Assembly: GCF_003386195.1 (NCBI RefSeq)
Contig: NZ_QRDX01000006.1
Location: 124,001-188,000 of the forward strand
Source: Seonamhaeicola aphaedonensis
GTDB taxonomy: Bacteria; Bacteroidota; Bacteroidia; Flavobacteriales; Flavobacteriaceae
Direction of reading: 5' to 3'
Length of the DNA: 64,000 nt
The notes beneath the pieces are model-generated. The model was not told the DNA's origin. It did not search any database and saw nothing but the letters and a program-made list of their open reading frames with translations. Both the position numbers and the translations under genes were made by a program. Positions 36,658-45,626 of this stretch are shown here, piece after piece. Numbering within the stretch: the first letter of the stretch is position 1; each line of letters starts with the position of its first letter.

Positions 36658-39600
36658 ATGAGAAATTTTATAATCCTAGTAGCTTTAATTTGTGGCCTTT
36701 CATTAAGTGCTCAAAACTCAAAAATTGAAATCACAGATGTAAAACCCACGCCATTCTTTCCTAAAGTTAAAAATGGACAAGTTCTAAGACAATTAGTAAA
36801 ACTTAGTATTGAAAACAAATCAACAGAAACCCCAATAAAGTTAAAAGTTGAGATGGGGGGCTTAGAAACCTATTATCAAGATTTAGGTACTTTGGCAAAA
36901 GGTAGCTCGGTACATGATATTATAATTGCCGATGTGAGCGAAGCAACTAAAGTTATCCTAGAACTTTCAAATAGTAGAGGCCAAATGGTAGCACAAAAAA
37001 CGCTTACGTGGCTTCCTCAAAAAAAATGGAAGGTCTATTATGCGGCCGTTTCCCATCAGGATTTAGGTTTTATAACCTACTATCAAAACATTAGAAAAGC
37101 CGTACGTGAAGCAGGCATTGATACAGCACTAGACTTTTGCAGACAAACCGATGATTGGGATGAAAACAACCAATTTAGATGGAACATAGAAACCAGTGAA
37201 CCACTAATTCGTTGGATTTCTAAGCAGACACCCGAAAGGATTAAAGAATTTGAACTAAGGGTGAACGAAGGGAGAATAGGCTTTTCTGCCAACCATAACA
37301 CCATATCTTCACAAATGGTGGGTTATGAAATGTTGGCACGTAGCTTCTACACCCCAAACCGCTATGTTATTGATAAATTGAACGTTGAACCTTCAAAACT
37401 TGCCCTTATAAATGATGTTACAGGAATAACCCGCTCTTGGCCATTATACTTAAAAGAATCAGATATATCATATTTCATGCATGGGAGTAACCACCCAAAT
37501 TGTCTATATGACATGTTTGACAAACCAGCCTTTAAGTGGATAAGTCCAGATGGTGATACCGATAATGTCCCCATTTGTAGATCAGACTCTTACTACTCGC
37601 CCAACAAAGTAGCTACTTGGGATATGGAAGGTGTATCATATCTTATCAATCGGCATGTGGATTTAGATTGGCAGTACGACTGTATTTTGGCATACGATAG
37701 TCATGATTTCTCTGTGCCAACCTTAGAAAATGCCACCAACATAAAAGCATGGAATGCTAAATATGAATACCCAAAATTTAGATGCTCGCTCGTTAGTTCT
37801 TATTTCGAAGATTTAGAATCTCAAATAAACGAGGGAGCGACAATAGAGGAAACCTCCAAAGATGCGCCAGATAGCTGGAACGACCAAGAAATTATAGATG
37901 CAGACCTTTTAGCCAAGGCAAGACGAGCTAACTACGAAATACCTACTACAGAAAAAATAGCAACCATGGCGATGAATACCAGTGGCGGCTACCCAGAAAA
38001 GGATATTTTTCAGGCTTATAACCGTATTATTATGTATCATGAACACACCAATGGATGCTATGACGGAGGTAATCATAAATACTATGAAACCGAAAATGCC
38101 ATGCATGAGACGTTGGTTGACGAGGCTATTGCATACAACGAAAATGCACTTCAAACATCGCTTAAAAAATTGGGTTCTGAAATAAAAACCAAATCAGACG
38201 CCATTGTTATTTATAATAGCTTAAACTGGAAACGAAACGATGTGGTTTACCTTAACAAGGATGAAATTCCATTTAAGTACTTTAACATTATCGACCCAGA
38301 TACCAATAAGCCTATAAAAGTTCAAGAATTGACCAACGGTAAATTGGTGTTTTATGCCAAGGATATTCCAGCCATGGGTTATAAAACTTTTGCTCTTAAA
38401 GAAGTTAAAAAGCCAACTTTCAACACCTCGATATTTAGTGGTAGATCTTCGTTAGAAAATGATTTTTACAAGATATCCGTGGATACCAAAAAAAACTTGA
38501 TATCGGATGTTATAGACAAAGAATTAAACAAAAATATTGTTGATAAAAATGCTCCCTACGCTCTGGGTGAATACATTCATTACGATCATTTTAGTAGAGA
38601 CTGGAAGAAAGCAACCTTTACAGACATTAAAGTATATGAAGGAGACATGATGGACGAAATCCATATAATTCAAGACGCCTACCTTACCGATAAGGTAGAG
38701 CTTATTGTTTACGTACACCATAACCAAAAGAAACTTGATTTTGATTTGGAAGTCAATAAATTATCTAATGGAGAAGCTTTAATTTCCGGTTGGAACAGAT
38801 ACTTGAAAGAAGCTTCATTTTGTGCAATACCTGTAAAAGTGCCTATTTATCAGCACCATCATGAGTTAGCGGGCGGGGTAACCCAACCAGGAAACAAAGA
38901 CCTACAATTCGAATCGGCAGAGTCGTCATTTTATGCCATACAACATTTTGCCGATGCTTCCAACGAAGATTTCGGGGTAACCCTATCAACAATAGAAACT
39001 AATTTGGTAAACTACGGTCACCCAAGGCCCGTTTATTGGAACAACGATGGGCGCCGACCAAAAGAGGATATTGTAAAGCCAGAAAACAGTAACATGTTCC
39101 TGTTTTTAATGAATAATTTCTTTCAGACCAACGTACAAGTAGACCAACCTGGGTTAAAAAAATATACGTTTTCTATAAACAGTCATAAGGGCAATTGGCA
39201 AGAAGGCAACGCACCCACTTTTGGTTGGGAAAGTTCTCACCCTTTAGTATCACAGTACATTCAAAAAAACAAAGAAGCCAACCTTCCTAGTGAGCGAACA
39301 TTCTTAACCACGGACAAGGACAATGTAGTCTGTACAACCTTAAAAAAAGCAGAAGCTAACGGGGATGGTTTTATTGTTAGATTTTTTGAAATGGAAGGCA
39401 AAACCACCAAGGTAAAAGCAACATTCAATTTAAATCAAAACATTAGTAAAGCTTATATTTTGAACCTTATTGAAAAAGACAAAACTGAAATAAATGTAAC
39501 CAATAATGAAGTTGAGTTTGAAATAAACGGTCACGGTGTTAAAACACTTCGCCTTTTAAATGATTCCAACCTTTCCCACTTAAGTTTAATGGTAAACGCT

Positions 39601-41001
39601 GAAGCCCTTTCTAATGAAGAAGTTAAAATATCTTGGCAACCAAAAGGAAATATTGATAACCTAAGCCATTATAACGTTTTTAGAAGCTTAGAGGCCTCTT
39701 GCGAGCCAAATGCTTTAAATTTTATTGGAACAAGCGAGACTAATGTATATATAGACAAAACCGAACTGAACTATGGTGGCTGGGGGGATAATCGAGTAGA
39801 ACCTAATACAACTTATTATTACAGGGTTCAGCCCATTGACAAAGCAAACAATCGTGGTAATACCCCTGGGGTTGTAACGTGTAAAACACCCGATAGTGAT
39901 GCGATGGATTCTAAACCCAATAAAGTCCTTGGTGTTTATAATGTACACGTATCACCTTTGGCACAAGAAGATTATATCAACTTATGGTTTTACACCAATT
40001 TAGAAAAAGATGTCGATAAATATAGGATTCATAGAAGCGAAGAACCAAACTTCGTACCAAATAGAGAAAACCTTATTCATGAACTTATACCTTCAAAAGA
40101 TTCTATTACCTTCCATAAAACTTATAGCACTGCGGAACTGAACCGACAAATGTACGCCGACAAAACAGTAAAAGTTAATAAGCCTTATTATTACAAAGTA
40201 GCTGCTGTAGATAACAACAATAATGTTGGGCCCTATTCAGATGCATCTTATGCTTACATGAAACATGTGCCTATTAATATTTCTCACGAATTTGTGGGAA
40301 GTAAAACCTTTGAAACCTTTAGACCTAAAACCATCGTTACTATTACCAGTGAAGCATCTGGTTTTGATATGTATTATTACACAGAAGGTAGAAAAATCAC
40401 AAGCGAACCGAAAAAATATACGGGGCCTTTCGAAATTACAGAAAGAAGTATCATCAACGTAAAAGCCTATAAGGCAAATACAAAAGACTTGGTTTACAGC
40501 TACAGAAGGTTTGTTGATGTTAACCAAAACATGAGTCAATCGGATTATAATGATTATTTCAATTCCTTAAAAGCAACCGATGGTAGCTACTACAGTGGTT
40601 GGGTTTCCAAACAATACGGAGGTGGCACCAAAGAACAACCCAAAGATGTTTGGCTAGGCTTTAATTTAGACGACGATAGCATTGTTGGAGGTATGACAAT
40701 GATAGCAGATAGAGGTGAAATTTTCCCAATTCACGATCAATTCCGTCTCTATGCAAGAAACGGAGAAGAATTAACTGAAATTAATTTTGAATCTCTTCCA
40801 GACAAGGACATTAGAAACACCTTTCATGTTACGTTTAACCAACCCATTTCTGCCGACGGTATCATGATTTTATTCGAAAAAGATAAATTACCTACAATAA
40901 ATAATGACGAACAAGATGGTTTGATAAGGTTAAACGAAGTAACCATACTAGATGACAAAAAGAAATCGATTAGAGTAACCGACTTATTACCAATAGAGTA
41001 A
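36658..41001 (+). CDS. Multi-domain GH38-type alpha-mannosidase
   Basis: 1447 residues, the longest protein in the window. Sec signal (FIILVALICGLSLSAQ). A short N-terminal beta domain leads into a GH38-like barrel: YYAAVSHQDLGF gives His133 and Asp135, and ALINDVTGITRSW gives Asp253 as likely nucleophile. YNSLNWKRNDVVYLNKDEI marks the linker to the C-terminal beta domains (NDFYKISVDTKKNLISDVID). After about residue 967 come two fibronectin-III-like domains (ISWQPKGNIDNLSHYNVFRS; YYYKVAAVDNNNNVG). A chitobiase-type repeat follows (about 1201-1284), then a discoidin-like end domain (about 1290-1447, PKDVWLGFNLDDDSIVG). The tail probably binds polysaccharide or spans distance to the surface. 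The gene starts the long plus-strand run. Confidence 0.85.
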   Translation: MRNFIILVALICGLSLSAQNSKIEITDVKPTPFFPKVKNGQVLRQLVKLSIENKSTETPIKLKVEMGGLETYYQDLGTLAKGSSVHDIIIADVSEATKVILELSNSRGQMVAQKTLTWLPQKKWKVYYAAVSHQDLGFITYYQNIRKAVREAGIDTALDFCRQTDDWDENNQFRWNIETSEPLIRWISKQTPERIKEFELRVNEGRIGFSANHNTISSQMVGYEMLARSFYTPNRYVIDKLNVEPSKLALINDVTGITRSWPLYLKESDISYFMHGSNHPNCLYDMFDKPAFKWISPDGDTDNVPICRSDSYYSPNKVATWDMEGVSYLINRHVDLDWQYDCILAYDSHDFSVPTLENATNIKAWNAKYEYPKFRCSLVSSYFEDLESQINEGATIEETSKDAPDSWNDQEIIDADLLAKARRANYEIPTTEKIATMAMNTSGGYPEKDIFQAYNRIIMYHEHTNGCYDGGNHKYYETENAMHETLVDEAIAYNENALQTSLKKLGSEIKTKSDAIVIYNSLNWKRNDVVYLNKDEIPFKYFNIIDPDTNKPIKVQELTNGKLVFYAKDIPAMGYKTFALKEVKKPTFNTSIFSGRSSLENDFYKISVDTKKNLISDVIDKELNKNIVDKNAPYALGEYIHYDHFSRDWKKATFTDIKVYEGDMMDEIHIIQDAYLTDKVELIVYVHHNQKKLDFDLEVNKLSNGEALISGWNRYLKEASFCAIPVKVPIYQHHHELAGGVTQPGNKDLQFESAESSFYAIQHFADASNEDFGVTLSTIETNLVNYGHPRPVYWNNDGRRPKEDIVKPENSNMFLFLMNNFFQTNVQVDQPGLKKYTFSINSHKGNWQEGNAPTFGWESSHPLVSQYIQKNKEANLPSERTFLTTDKDNVVCTTLKKAEANGDGFIVRFFEMEGKTTKVKATFNLNQNISKAYILNLIEKDKTEINVTNNEVEFEINGHGVKTLRLLNDSNLSHLSLMVNAEALSNEEVKISWQPKGNIDNLSHYNVFRSLEASCEPNALNFIGTSETNVYIDKTELNYGGWGDNRVEPNTTYYYRVQPIDKANNRGNTPGVVTCKTPDSDAMDSKPNKVLGVYNVHVSPLAQEDYINLWFYTNLEKDVDKYRIHRSEEPNFVPNRENLIHELIPSKDSITFHKTYSTAELNRQMYADKTVKVNKPYYYKVAAVDNNNNVGPYSDASYAYMKHVPINISHEFVGSKTFETFRPKTIVTITSEASGFDMYYYTEGRKITSEPKKYTGPFEITERSIINVKAYKANTKDLVYSYRRFVDVNQNMSQSDYNDYFNSLKATDGSYYSGWVSKQYGGGTKEQPKDVWLGFNLDDDSIVGGMTMIADRGEIFPIHDQFRLYARNGEELTEINFESLPDKDIRNTFHVTFNQPISADGIMILFEKDKLPTINNDEQDGLIRLNEVTILDDKKKSIRVTDLLPIE

Positions 41002-41012
41002 AAACATATAAT

Positions 41013-43187
41013 ATGAAAATTAAATTAGTAGTCTTTAGCGTCTTAACAATTACCGTGCAATCTGTCTTTGGGCAAATAAAACACACCCCTGCAGACCCTG
41101 AATATTATGCCATGGATAGGGAAGATATGACTTTTGATGATCAGCAAGTCCTGTTAGTAAACTATCGTGGTTTTATATCACCACGTCAATACAGTGTCAC
41201 CCAATTTACCAATGTGTGGTTCTTGCCAATTGAATCTACCCGATATCATTTCAATTTGAACTTTTTCGATAAAGGCACTGGCCGTATTATTGAAGATGAC
41301 GTACCTGTAAAATGGAAATCATGGATTGATGATGGCAAGAGTTATGACCCACTAGGGTCTAATTTCCGTCCCAATTCACCATCCATCATGGTAACCCAAG
41401 ATGAAACATGGCAACCCAACCAATATGTTAGAACTGCTACGTTCCACAAGAAGTATAACCAAACCTGGGTAAGTTTTTCAGCAAAAAGTTGGACCAATGT
41501 GTCTTTTGAAGACGATGAAGTTTTTATCAAACTTCAATTAACCAATCGTAATTCCAAAGCTTTAAACATGACCATCATGCCCAATCAGGTGGCGGAGCAC
41601 ATGGTGTGTCATTTTAAACAGGGTGATACAAAATCGAAGCAAATTGATGCCTTTACCATAGGTAGTGACATGGCACATGCCCGTGTTTCTTCTTCCATAA
41701 AGGAAACTACCGACAAAGGGTTTGAGATTAGTATTGCTGCCGGAGAAACCACCACCTATTATTTTGCGGTTAAGTTTTACGAACCTCAAAATGGCGCTCC
41801 AGAGGTGTATCAGGCCGACATTAAAGAACGTATGGAACAAGCAGATAAAAAGACGCGTGATATGCTAGCTTGGGCTTACAAACAAATGCCAGTTTTAACC
41901 AGTTCTAATAAGCAGCTTCAAGAGTATTATTATCGCTGTCTATTATCGGTAATGATGAGTCGTTACGAAAACCCGAATTATATAACCGATGTATTTTGGG
42001 CTGTGGGCACCTGGCCATATACTATTAGTTGGGATAACTCATACGCGTCCGATGTGTTGGCCATGTTAGAGCCAGAAAGCTTAAAAGGTGCTATCATAAC
42101 CGATTTTGAGCAAGTACAACTCAAAAAAACCTATGTAGGATGGAACGGAGCACATTGGGAAATACTCTACATTCAAGAACCTTTTGCGCTTCAAATTATG
42201 ATTGAAGCCTATTTACGCCATACAAACGATTACACCATTTTTGATGAAAAGGCCGCTGGTAAAACCGTATGGGAATGGATGCAAGCTTGGGTAGACGAAT
42301 TACAGAACAACTACACCAATAACTTAGGATTGATTGATGTTGGCTACAATACCGAAAAAATAATCGAAATCCGAACCGATGGTTATAATCATGCGGTACC
42401 CATTACCAATACACTTACCATCGATTTGTTATACACTATGGCCGATTGGGCGAAGAAAAGAAAGGAAAGCAAATTGGAAAAGAAATTCTTTAAAGATGCA
42501 GAAAAACTAAAATCTTTAGTTGATGAGTACATGTGGAATGAAGAATTGGGCTGGTTTGACAACTACTATCCAGACGGCACCAAAGGTACTATTTGGACTT
42601 ACCACCTTTTCGATTTATTAGGTACCGATTATTTACCCTCGCACCAAGCCTATAAATTAGTTAGCCATCTGCAAGAAGGCGAGTTTTTAGGAAAATATGG
42701 GGTGTATTCCATAGCTAGACGAGATAGCGTGCATTGGGATTTAATTGACTCCGACTGGGGTGGCGGTGGCCAATATGCAGGAATGCCAGGACGAATTTCG
42801 AGAAACCTATACCAAAAAGGATTTGCAGGAAAAGGATGGGATGTATTAAAACGTAATATCCGCTATATAGACCATTTTCCATATTTACCGCAAAACCCAC
42901 GTATTGATGCTCCTGAGGCAGACCGTTCATCAATGCCCTTACAAATTGCGGCCGGAGCTGGAATGGAAGCCATTATTTTTGGAACTTTTGGTATAAACAT
43001 TCAAGAAAACAGTTTATCCATAAAACCCTATAACCATGAGGATATTGGTACAGCTTTGCTAGAAAATGTACAATGGAACAATGACAGTTACAGCATTCAA
43101 CTAGAAAGAAAAACATTTTCAATTTACAAAAATGGCCAACTGGAAACTACCAAGTTCTATGGCGAAACCTATTCAATAAAAAAATAA
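41013..43187 (+). CDS. Secreted (alpha/alpha)6 glycosidase-like protein, family unassigned
   Basis: 724 residues, Sec signal ending VQSVFGQ. Residues about 30-255 are a beta-sandwich (QVLLVNYRGFISPRQYSVTQ). Residues about 265-650 look like a six-hairpin barrel of the GH63/GH37/GH15 type: MMSRYENPNYITDVFWAVGT, TISWDNSYASDVLAML, GWNGAHWEILYIQEPFAL, GLIDVGYNTEKIIEI and DSDWGGGGQYAGMPGRISRN. A short beta tail follows (SLSIKPYNHEDIG). Acidic residues in these motifs (the D in SWDNS, the D in GLIDVG) are candidates for catalysis, but I cannot assign the pair. It lies 11 bp after the 1447-residue GH38 and 23 bp before the UxuA-like gene. A decayed copy of its C-terminus occurs at 15188-15405. Probably an exo-acting glycosidase on the same glycan. 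Confidence 0.8.
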   Translation: MKIKLVVFSVLTITVQSVFGQIKHTPADPEYYAMDREDMTFDDQQVLLVNYRGFISPRQYSVTQFTNVWFLPIESTRYHFNLNFFDKGTGRIIEDDVPVKWKSWIDDGKSYDPLGSNFRPNSPSIMVTQDETWQPNQYVRTATFHKKYNQTWVSFSAKSWTNVSFEDDEVFIKLQLTNRNSKALNMTIMPNQVAEHMVCHFKQGDTKSKQIDAFTIGSDMAHARVSSSIKETTDKGFEISIAAGETTTYYFAVKFYEPQNGAPEVYQADIKERMEQADKKTRDMLAWAYKQMPVLTSSNKQLQEYYYRCLLSVMMSRYENPNYITDVFWAVGTWPYTISWDNSYASDVLAMLEPESLKGAIITDFEQVQLKKTYVGWNGAHWEILYIQEPFALQIMIEAYLRHTNDYTIFDEKAAGKTVWEWMQAWVDELQNNYTNNLGLIDVGYNTEKIIEIRTDGYNHAVPITNTLTIDLLYTMADWAKKRKESKLEKKFFKDAEKLKSLVDEYMWNEELGWFDNYYPDGTKGTIWTYHLFDLLGTDYLPSHQAYKLVSHLQEGEFLGKYGVYSIARRDSVHWDLIDSDWGGGGQYAGMPGRISRNLYQKGFAGKGWDVLKRNIRYIDHFPYLPQNPRIDAPEADRSSMPLQIAAGAGMEAIIFGTFGINIQENSLSIKPYNHEDIGTALLENVQWNNDSYSIQLERKTFSIYKNGQLETTKFYGETYSIKK

Positions 43188-43210
43188 TACGCGTAGCGTT
43201 TAACACAATT

Positions 43211-44257
43211 ATGGAACGACTTTTAAAAACGGGGCAATGGAAAGATTTACCCATGCGCCCAGGATTCGGATCCTTTATGCACCCAACCGAAGATAAATTA
43301 ATGCTTATAAAACAGTTGGGCGTAGATGAAATTATCCTGAATATGTACAGGAACAATCTTATCGACACCAATTTTGACAGTCTGCCCCTTCCAGGAGACC
43401 ACCAATGGGAATATAAAGACCTTCTCATGTTACGTAAAACCGTTGAAAATGCAGGCATCCGGTTTTTAGCCTTGGAAAACATGCCGTTTTCCTTCTATGA
43501 TAAAATAATGATGGGGCAACCAGGTAGAGAAGAACAGTTAAAACACGTACAAGAAACCATTGCCAATATGGGTGCCGCTGGCATACCAGTATTAGGTTAT
43601 GGATGGACTCCAACTGGGGTTTGGCGTTCCTCTACCACCTACCCTATTCGTGGTGGCGCACAATCCATGAGTATCGACCTTGATGATTTTAAAAGAGCAC
43701 CACTGTCTCACGGACGTGTATTTTCAGAAGATGAAATGTGGGATTACTACCAATACTTTCTTGAGGGCGTTTTACCCGTAGCCGAAGAAGCTGGGGTAAC
43801 TCTAGCACTACATCCCAACGACCCACCCGTACCTTCCTTAGCGGGCGTGCCACAGCTTTTTAGAAGTTTTGAGGCCTATAAAAAAGGAATGTCTATGGTA
43901 GAAAGTGAAAACCATGGTTTACAATATTGTTTGGGTAATTTTTCAGCCATGGGCGAAAACCTAGACGAGGTTACAGAATATTTTGCAAAACAAGATAAGC
44001 TAGTGTATGTACATTTTCAAACCATATCAAACTCATTAGTAAATAACACCAAATTGAATGAAGTATTTGTAGATATGCCCGGATACTACGACCCCGTAGC
44101 GATGCTTAAAAAATTAAAAGACGTTGGGTATAAAGGCATGATTATGCCGGGGCATGTACCCAAAATAATTGGCGATGTTTCTTGGGAAGAACGCGGTAGA
44201 GCGTTTACTATTGGTTACATCAAAGGAATCATTGCTTCTTTAAACCATGACAACTAA
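43211..44257 (+). CDS. UxuA-like (mannonate dehydratase family) TIM-barrel protein
   Basis: 348 residues, cytoplasmic. The sequence follows D-mannonate dehydratase (UxuA/ManD): MRPGFGSFMHPTEDKLMLIK, LPLPGDHQWEYKDLLMLRKT, VLGYGWTPTGVWRSST, LALHPNDPPVP, LQYCLGNFSAMG. I recall the metal ligands of the Streptococcus suis enzyme as His198, Cys237, His264 and Asp310. The first three correspond here to His201, Cys240 and His268. The fourth falls on Gly314 (MPGHVP, where the family usually has D-H), and the Arg usually found after the third His is Gln270. The protein is thus likely a divergent member whose reaction may differ from dehydration of mannonate to 2-keto-3-deoxygluconate. It is the only clearly intracellular enzyme in the 36.7-52.2 kb run. 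Confidence 0.85.
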   Translation: MERLLKTGQWKDLPMRPGFGSFMHPTEDKLMLIKQLGVDEIILNMYRNNLIDTNFDSLPLPGDHQWEYKDLLMLRKTVENAGIRFLALENMPFSFYDKIMMGQPGREEQLKHVQETIANMGAAGIPVLGYGWTPTGVWRSSTTYPIRGGAQSMSIDLDDFKRAPLSHGRVFSEDEMWDYYQYFLEGVLPVAEEAGVTLALHPNDPPVPSLAGVPQLFRSFEAYKKGMSMVESENHGLQYCLGNFSAMGENLDEVTEYFAKQDKLVYVHFQTISNSLVNNTKLNEVFVDMPGYYDPVAMLKKLKDVGYKGMIMPGHVPKIIGDVSWEERGRAFTIGYIKGIIASLNHDN

Positions 44258-44294
44258 AATGTTTTAAGACAAATTAAACCACACAATTTTTATC

Positions 44295-45620
44295 ATGAAG
44301 AAATTTTCAACCATAGCTATAGTTTTTCTCTTGATTTTATCATGTTCCAAGTCCAAAAATGAAACTAAACAAGACAAAGACCCAAGGCTTGAATTAGCTG
44401 AGACTATTCTAGCAGATAAACGCCTAGATAAAGTATTGGCTATGGCAGAACAAACCTTGCAACCAAAAGATGGCAACTTTAATGCAGGCAGTAATTATCC
44501 AGAAACATGGATACGTGATTTTTCCACATTTGTTGAAGTTGCCCTTGAGGTAAATTCAAAAGAAATGATTAAAGAAAGAATCTTATTATTTTTTGATTTC
44601 CAAGGTACAGATGGCAATATTGTTGATGGCTATACAGATATAGCTACAGAGGCTGGATATGATTATATTTTTTCGGAAACAGCACCTAAATACAAGGCGC
44701 ATAAGAATACTGTTGAAACCGACCAAGAATCATCTTTAATATTGGCCATAGCAAGATATATCAATGCTACTGGCGATAAAGATATACTAAACCTTAGCAA
44801 AAACGGAAAAACAGTTCTGGAGCGTTGCGAAATGGCTCTTATGTTTTTAAAAGAACACATGTATTCTGAAAAATACAATCTGCTTTTTGGTGCTACCACG
44901 GTAGATTGGACAGATGTGCAACCAGAAAGCCCGTGGGGTGTTTTTATTACCAAAGACACACATTGGTGTGTGGATGTGTACGACAATGCCATTTATGTAA
45001 TTGCTATTAACGAATTTTTGCAATGGGTAAAAGATGACACAGAAAAATACAACTTCTGGAATACAGAAAAAGCATCAATAAAAGCTAACGTTAGAAAGCA
45101 TCTTTGGGATGAAAAGCTCCAAAAATTTGTACCGCATAGATACCTTAAAGATTCTCCTTTTACTGGATTTGATGAAGATGAAATTTTCTATTTGGGAGGC
45201 ACTGTTTACGGTATTATGGCAGGTTTCTTAACAGAGGAAGAAATAGAAATTAGTTACAAGAAAATGCTAGCCATTAAAAATCTTACGGGAGCAATGACAG
45301 TAGCCGTTATAAATTACCCACCATATCCTAAAGGTAGTTTTTTAAACCCAGGTGTAGACCCTTATGTGTATGTAAATTCGGCCGATTGGACCTGGTGGGG
45401 AGGTAGAACCATCGAGGCTATGATAAAAACAGGACATCTAGAATTAGCCTATCAGGAAATAAGTCCGTTTTTAGATAGAGTAATTAAAAACGATGGATTT
45501 TACGAATGGTATTCTGCCATAGACCACCAACCACATGGCTCTAATACGTTTCTAGGTGCCGCAGGTGCCTTAGGTAAAGCAATTAAATTAATGAAAGAAG
45601 AAATTTCAATTAAACAATGA
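44295..45620 (+). CDS. Lipoprotein, putative (alpha/alpha)6 glycosidase, cassette copy 1
   Basis: 441 residues. Lipobox LILSC (Cys17). The rest looks like a compact six-hairpin barrel with conserved segments ETWIRDFSTFVEVAL, FQGTDGNIVDGYTD, HKNTVETDQESSLILAI, FGATTVDWTDVQPES, CVDVYDNAIYVIAINEFL, FDEDEIFYLGGTVYGIMAG, ADWTWWGGRTIEAMI and NDGFYEWYS. Acidic residues recur in each motif (D75, E141, D204, E404 among others), as expected for a glycosidase. I cannot match it to a named GH family. It precedes a GH125 gene by 6 bp, and the same two-gene arrangement is repeated at 47114-49874. It probably works with GH125 on alpha-1,6-mannoside ends at the membrane. Glycosidase is inferred from fold-like pattern only. 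Confidence 0.75.
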   Translation: MKKFSTIAIVFLLILSCSKSKNETKQDKDPRLELAETILADKRLDKVLAMAEQTLQPKDGNFNAGSNYPETWIRDFSTFVEVALEVNSKEMIKERILLFFDFQGTDGNIVDGYTDIATEAGYDYIFSETAPKYKAHKNTVETDQESSLILAIARYINATGDKDILNLSKNGKTVLERCEMALMFLKEHMYSEKYNLLFGATTVDWTDVQPESPWGVFITKDTHWCVDVYDNAIYVIAINEFLQWVKDDTEKYNFWNTEKASIKANVRKHLWDEKLQKFVPHRYLKDSPFTGFDEDEIFYLGGTVYGIMAGFLTEEEIEISYKKMLAIKNLTGAMTVAVINYPPYPKGSFLNPGVDPYVYVNSADWTWWGGRTIEAMIKTGHLELAYQEISPFLDRVIKNDGFYEWYSAIDHQPHGSNTFLGAAGALGKAIKLMKEEISIKQ

Positions 45621-45626
45621 TAAACC

